In this document: positions 61,968-64,000 of the stretch, one piece after another
How positions within the stretch are numbered: the stretch's first letter is position 1
Layout of the letters: each line of letters begins with the position of its first letter
Source: Polaromonas sp. JS666
GTDB lineage: Bacteria; Pseudomonadota; Gammaproteobacteria; Burkholderiales; Burkholderiaceae_C
Assembly (NCBI RefSeq): GCF_900103405.1
Contig: NZ_FNHX01000002.1
Location: 4,496 to 68,495 of the forward strand
Reading direction: 5' to 3'
DNA length: 64,000 nt
The notes under the pieces: model-generated
The model's input: only the letters and a program-made list of their open reading frames with translations
Databases searched by the model: none
Told to the model about the DNA's origin: nothing
Program-made: the position numbers and the translations under genes

Positions 61968-62465
61968 ATGAAATCAGACAAATACGATGATTCGCTGCTT
62001 GATAGCTTTGATATCAGTCTTCTGGCCGCATTGCAGCGCGATGCGCACGCCACCCACCAGCAAATTGGGGAACAGGTGCACCTGTCGGGATCGCAGGTCA
62101 GCCGCCGGGTGCAGCGCCTGGAGGCCGCCGGCATCATCCGCCGTTATGTGGCCCTGCTGGAGCCGAAGGCCATACGCCTTGGCGTGCGTGCCATCTCCTA
62201 TGTCACCCTGACCCGGCACAGCGGTGAGGAGGGCTCGGCGTTCGAACGCGAAATAGCCGGCTTTCCGGAAGTGCTGGAATGCTATTCGGTAGCGGGCGAG
62301 TCGGACTACATCCTGCAGATCGTCGCCGCTGACCTCGGCGTGCTATCGGAGCAAGTCCTGCGCCGCCTGACCCGCATCCAGGGCGTGGGCAGCATCCGGT
62401 CGAATATCGTGCTCAACCGCATCAAGAGCAGCACCGAGCTGCCCCTGGCGCACCTCAAGTGCTGA
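61968..62465 (+). CDS. Lrp/AsnC-family regulator, divergent from the phh operon
   Basis: 165 residues from the ATG at 61968; an ATG at 61953 is also possible. N-terminal helix-turn-helix (LLAALQRDAHATHQQIGEQVHLSGSQVSRRVQRLE) and C-terminal RAM domain (VLECYSVAGESDYILQIVA). Divergent placement with phhB suggests it senses phenylalanine or tyrosine and controls the operon. In pseudomonads PhhR (NtrC type) has that role, so this would be a substitute. The intergenic 61788-61967 holds no clear operator. Confidence 0.9.
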   Translation: MKSDKYDDSLLDSFDISLLAALQRDAHATHQQIGEQVHLSGSQVSRRVQRLEAAGIIRRYVALLEPKAIRLGVRAISYVTLTRHSGEEGSAFEREIAGFPEVLECYSVAGESDYILQIVAADLGVLSEQVLRRLTRIQGVGSIRSNIVLNRIKSSTELPLAHLKC

Positions 62466-62531
62466 CCGGATATCCCCGAGGGTCCATTCGCCTGCCTGGC
62501 TTGAGGTAACAGCGAGCCATCATCCTTGCGC

Positions 62532-62840
62532 TTATTCCGGCGTGGCAGCGTCGCCGTCGCCGCCGCCGGCTTCCAGGGCCTGGCGAGCCAGCTCTTCGTC
62601 GCTCAAGGGCGGTGCGCCTTCCAGGGCTCGGAGTTCCTCGAGAAACTCTTCCGTGGGCTCTTCGTGTTCGAGCAGTACTTCTTCCAGCTTTTGCCGGCCG
62701 GTCTCCACATGCACCGAGGGAGAATGCAGCTCGGGCGGCGGCACGGGGAATTTTTCACCCAACTGAAATTTGAGCGCCTCGGCCTTCTGGTCTATCCAGT
62801 TTGCGAAGTCGCCGTCTTTAGGTGTGTCTGAATTGCTCAT
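62532..62840 (-). CDS. Small acidic protein of unknown function
   Basis: 102 residues from the ATG at 62840, chosen because AAGGAG lies 6 nt upstream. The sequence is acidic and partly helical (EEVLLEHEEPTEEFLEELRALE) with a short Pro-rich stretch (EKFPVPPPELHSP). No family is recognised. It is divergent from the TetR gene. Confidence 0.75.
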   Translation of the reverse strand: MSNSDTPKDGDFANWIDQKAEALKFQLGEKFPVPPPELHSPSVHVETGRQKLEEVLLEHEEPTEEFLEELRALEGAPPLSDEELARQALEAGGGDGDAATPE

Positions 62841-62955
62841 GGCCATCTCCTTTGCCCAGGGCGCCGGCGCGGACGGCCGGTACCTGTCGAATTATGGAGG
62901 TACCCTTCCACCCTGTGTACATCCGACGGCGCTATCGCTGGAAGATTTCTTGCTT

Positions 62956-62964
62956 TAATTCACC
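62956..62964 (+). promoter_or_regulatory. Putative operator half-site at the TetR promoter
   Basis: TAATTCACC lies 20 bases before the TetR ATG. The same 9-mer occurs in inverted orientation in the pair upstream of the Bug gene at 63680-63701. Confidence 0.4.
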
Positions 62965-62983
62965 AAACAGTTAAATTCTCGCC

Positions 62984-63634
62984 ATGCCGCCCCTCAAAAC
63001 AAAGCCCGCCGAACCCCGCTCGCGCGATGCCGACCGCTCCCAACTGGCCATCCTGCTGGCCGCCCGCGACGAGTTCGCGCAGCACGGGCTTGGCGGCGCG
63101 CGGGTGGACCGGATCGCCGAGCGCGCGGACATCAACAAGCGCCTGATCTACTACTACTTCAAGAGCAAGGACGAGCTCTTCCTGGCGGTGCTGGAGAAGG
63201 CCTACGCCGACATCCGCGCGGCGGAGACGGAGCTGCACCTGCGCGACATGGAGCCGGCGCAGGCCATACGCCGCCTCACGGAATTCACCTGGGAGTACTA
63301 CATCGCCCACCCCGAATTCCTGACGCTTCTCAACAGTGAAAACCTGCACCAGGGCCGGCACCTGGCCATGTCCAGCCGGGTGCAGGAAATGAACTCGCCG
63401 CTGGTTCAGACCCTGGCGGAAATCCTCGAGCGCGGGCGCGCGGAGGGGCTGTTTCGCGGCGGCATCGACCCGGTGCAGCTTTACGTGTCCATCGCCGGGA
63501 TGTCGTATTTCTACCTGTCGAACAACCACACGCTGTCGGCCATCTTCGGGCGCGACCTGATGGCGCCCAAAGCCCGCCACGAGCGGCTCTCGCACATGTG
63601 CGAGGTGATCCTAGGGTATGTCCTTAGAAGCTGA
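62984..63634 (+). CDS. TetR-family transcriptional regulator
   Basis: 216 residues. The N-terminal helix-turn-helix is ARDEFAQHGLGGARVDRIAERADINKRLIYYYFKSKDELF. The C-terminal ligand domain (EFTWEYYIAHPEFLTLLNSENLHQG) resembles the TetR_C types of Burkholderiales regulators. It precedes a Bug-family gene by 159 bp and shares a putative operator with it. Confidence 0.92.
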   Translation: MPPLKTKPAEPRSRDADRSQLAILLAARDEFAQHGLGGARVDRIAERADINKRLIYYYFKSKDELFLAVLEKAYADIRAAETELHLRDMEPAQAIRRLTEFTWEYYIAHPEFLTLLNSENLHQGRHLAMSSRVQEMNSPLVQTLAEILERGRAEGLFRGGIDPVQLYVSIAGMSYFYLSNNHTLSAIFGRDLMAPKARHERLSHMCEVILGYVLRS

Positions 63635-63679
63635 TCCTGGCCGTCATTGACGCGGCGACAAGGCTGTTTTTACAATTCG

Positions 63680-63701
63680 TAATTCACTTAATGGTGAATT
63701 A
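63680..63701. promoter_or_regulatory. Inverted-repeat operator upstream of the Bug gene
   Basis: TAATTCAC (63680-63687) and GTGAATTA (63694-63701) are perfect reverse complements with a 6-nt spacer. GGTGAATTA on the right is the reverse complement of TAATTCACC at the TetR promoter. A TetR binding site at both promoters is inferred. Confidence 0.5.
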
Positions 63702-63793
63702 GGCGTAAACTGCACACCGGCATCCCAACAACACCGGCGGCATGGACAGGCCTTTGGCAGCCCTTCAATGACCTCTTTCAGGAGACAAAGCCC

Positions 63794-64000
63794 ATGAACT
63801 TCACACGTCGCGCCGCTCTGGCCTGCCTTGCTTGCCTGGCGGCGCTGCCACCCCTGATCGCGGGCGCCCAGGGCGCCTATCCCAACAAGCCCATCCGTGT
63901 CATCGTGCCCTTCGCCGCCGGCAGCACCACCGACATCATTGCCCGCGCCATCACCGACAAGATGAGCCAGAGCATGGGCCAGACGCTGGTGATCGACAAC
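63794..64000 (+). CDS. Bug-family tripartite tricarboxylate transporter substrate-binding protein (partial)
   Basis: The first 69 codons are in view. A signal peptide (MNFTRRAALACLACLAALPPLIAGAQ) precedes YPNKPIRVIVPFAAGSTTDIIARAI, the typical start of Bug-type receptors. GGAGAC lies upstream of the ATG. The ligand is unknown, and the gene runs past the right edge. Confidence 0.88.
   Translation, partial: MNFTRRAALACLACLAALPPLIAGAQGAYPNKPIRVIVPFAAGSTTDIIARAITDKMSQSMGQTLVIDN

Overview
The window is GC-rich (roughly 65%) and carries the gene content of a betaproteobacterium of the order Burkholderiales, most likely family Comamonadaceae (Polaromonas, Rhodoferax or Variovorax-like). The pointers are a zapA locus followed by a 6S RNA, a Bug-family solute-binding protein, a phhA/phhB operon, a lysine-rich SWIB protein and a CobN-type cobalamin cluster. 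The placement is inferred from family content and not from a marker gene. No rRNA, tRNA, insertion sequence, integrase or CRISPR array was seen.

Region 1 (1-24430) is a surface-adhesin and signalling island. Two large filamentous-haemagglutinin-like exoproteins (one running off the left edge) with nearly matching N-termini are interleaved with four LuxR/NarL-type response regulators, one hybrid histidine kinase, two paralogous HisKA_3-type kinases and an orphan sugar-type ABC binding protein. A 20-bp near-palindrome (TGTCCC-N8-GGGACA or close to it) recurs in the intergenic gaps and nowhere obvious in coding sequence. It is the best candidate for a shared operator of this island. One regulator has lost the acidic pair of its receiver.

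Region 2 (24519-46642) is a cobalamin salvage and biosynthesis cluster of about 22 kb, all on the minus strand apart from a small secreted protein at its end. A cobalamin riboswitch precedes btuB. Behind it lie cobB, a cytoplasmic BtuF-like protein, cobU, btuF, btuC, a btuD-cobO in-frame fusion, a second btuF, cobW, cobN, a chlI/chlD-like chelatase unit, a DUF1636 protein, cbtB, cbtA, bluB, cbiB, cobD and cobQ. Many neighbours overlap by 4 nt. The chelatase ATPase and von Willebrand A parts are in two frames joined by an A-run slippery site and a 10-bp stem, which points to programmed -1 frameshifting.

Region 3 (46703-50611) holds housekeeping genes: a ZapB-like protein, zapA, 6S RNA, a TauE/SafE permease, an Lrp-type regulator, an EamA exporter, and a SWIB-domain protein with a histone H1-like tail and a clear terminator.

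Region 4 (50989-56779) is a dipeptide ABC transporter in the order dppB-C-D-F-A, with a possible sigma-54 promoter far upstream.

Region 5 (56796-62465) is a phenylalanine/tyrosine catabolic operon (phhB, phhA, a short-chain dehydrogenase, an aromatic aminotransferase, then a ThDP enzyme), divergent from an Lrp/AsnC regulator.

Region 6 (62532-64000) has a small acidic protein, a TetR regulator, and the start of a Bug-family solute receptor whose promoter shares a putative operator with the TetR gene.
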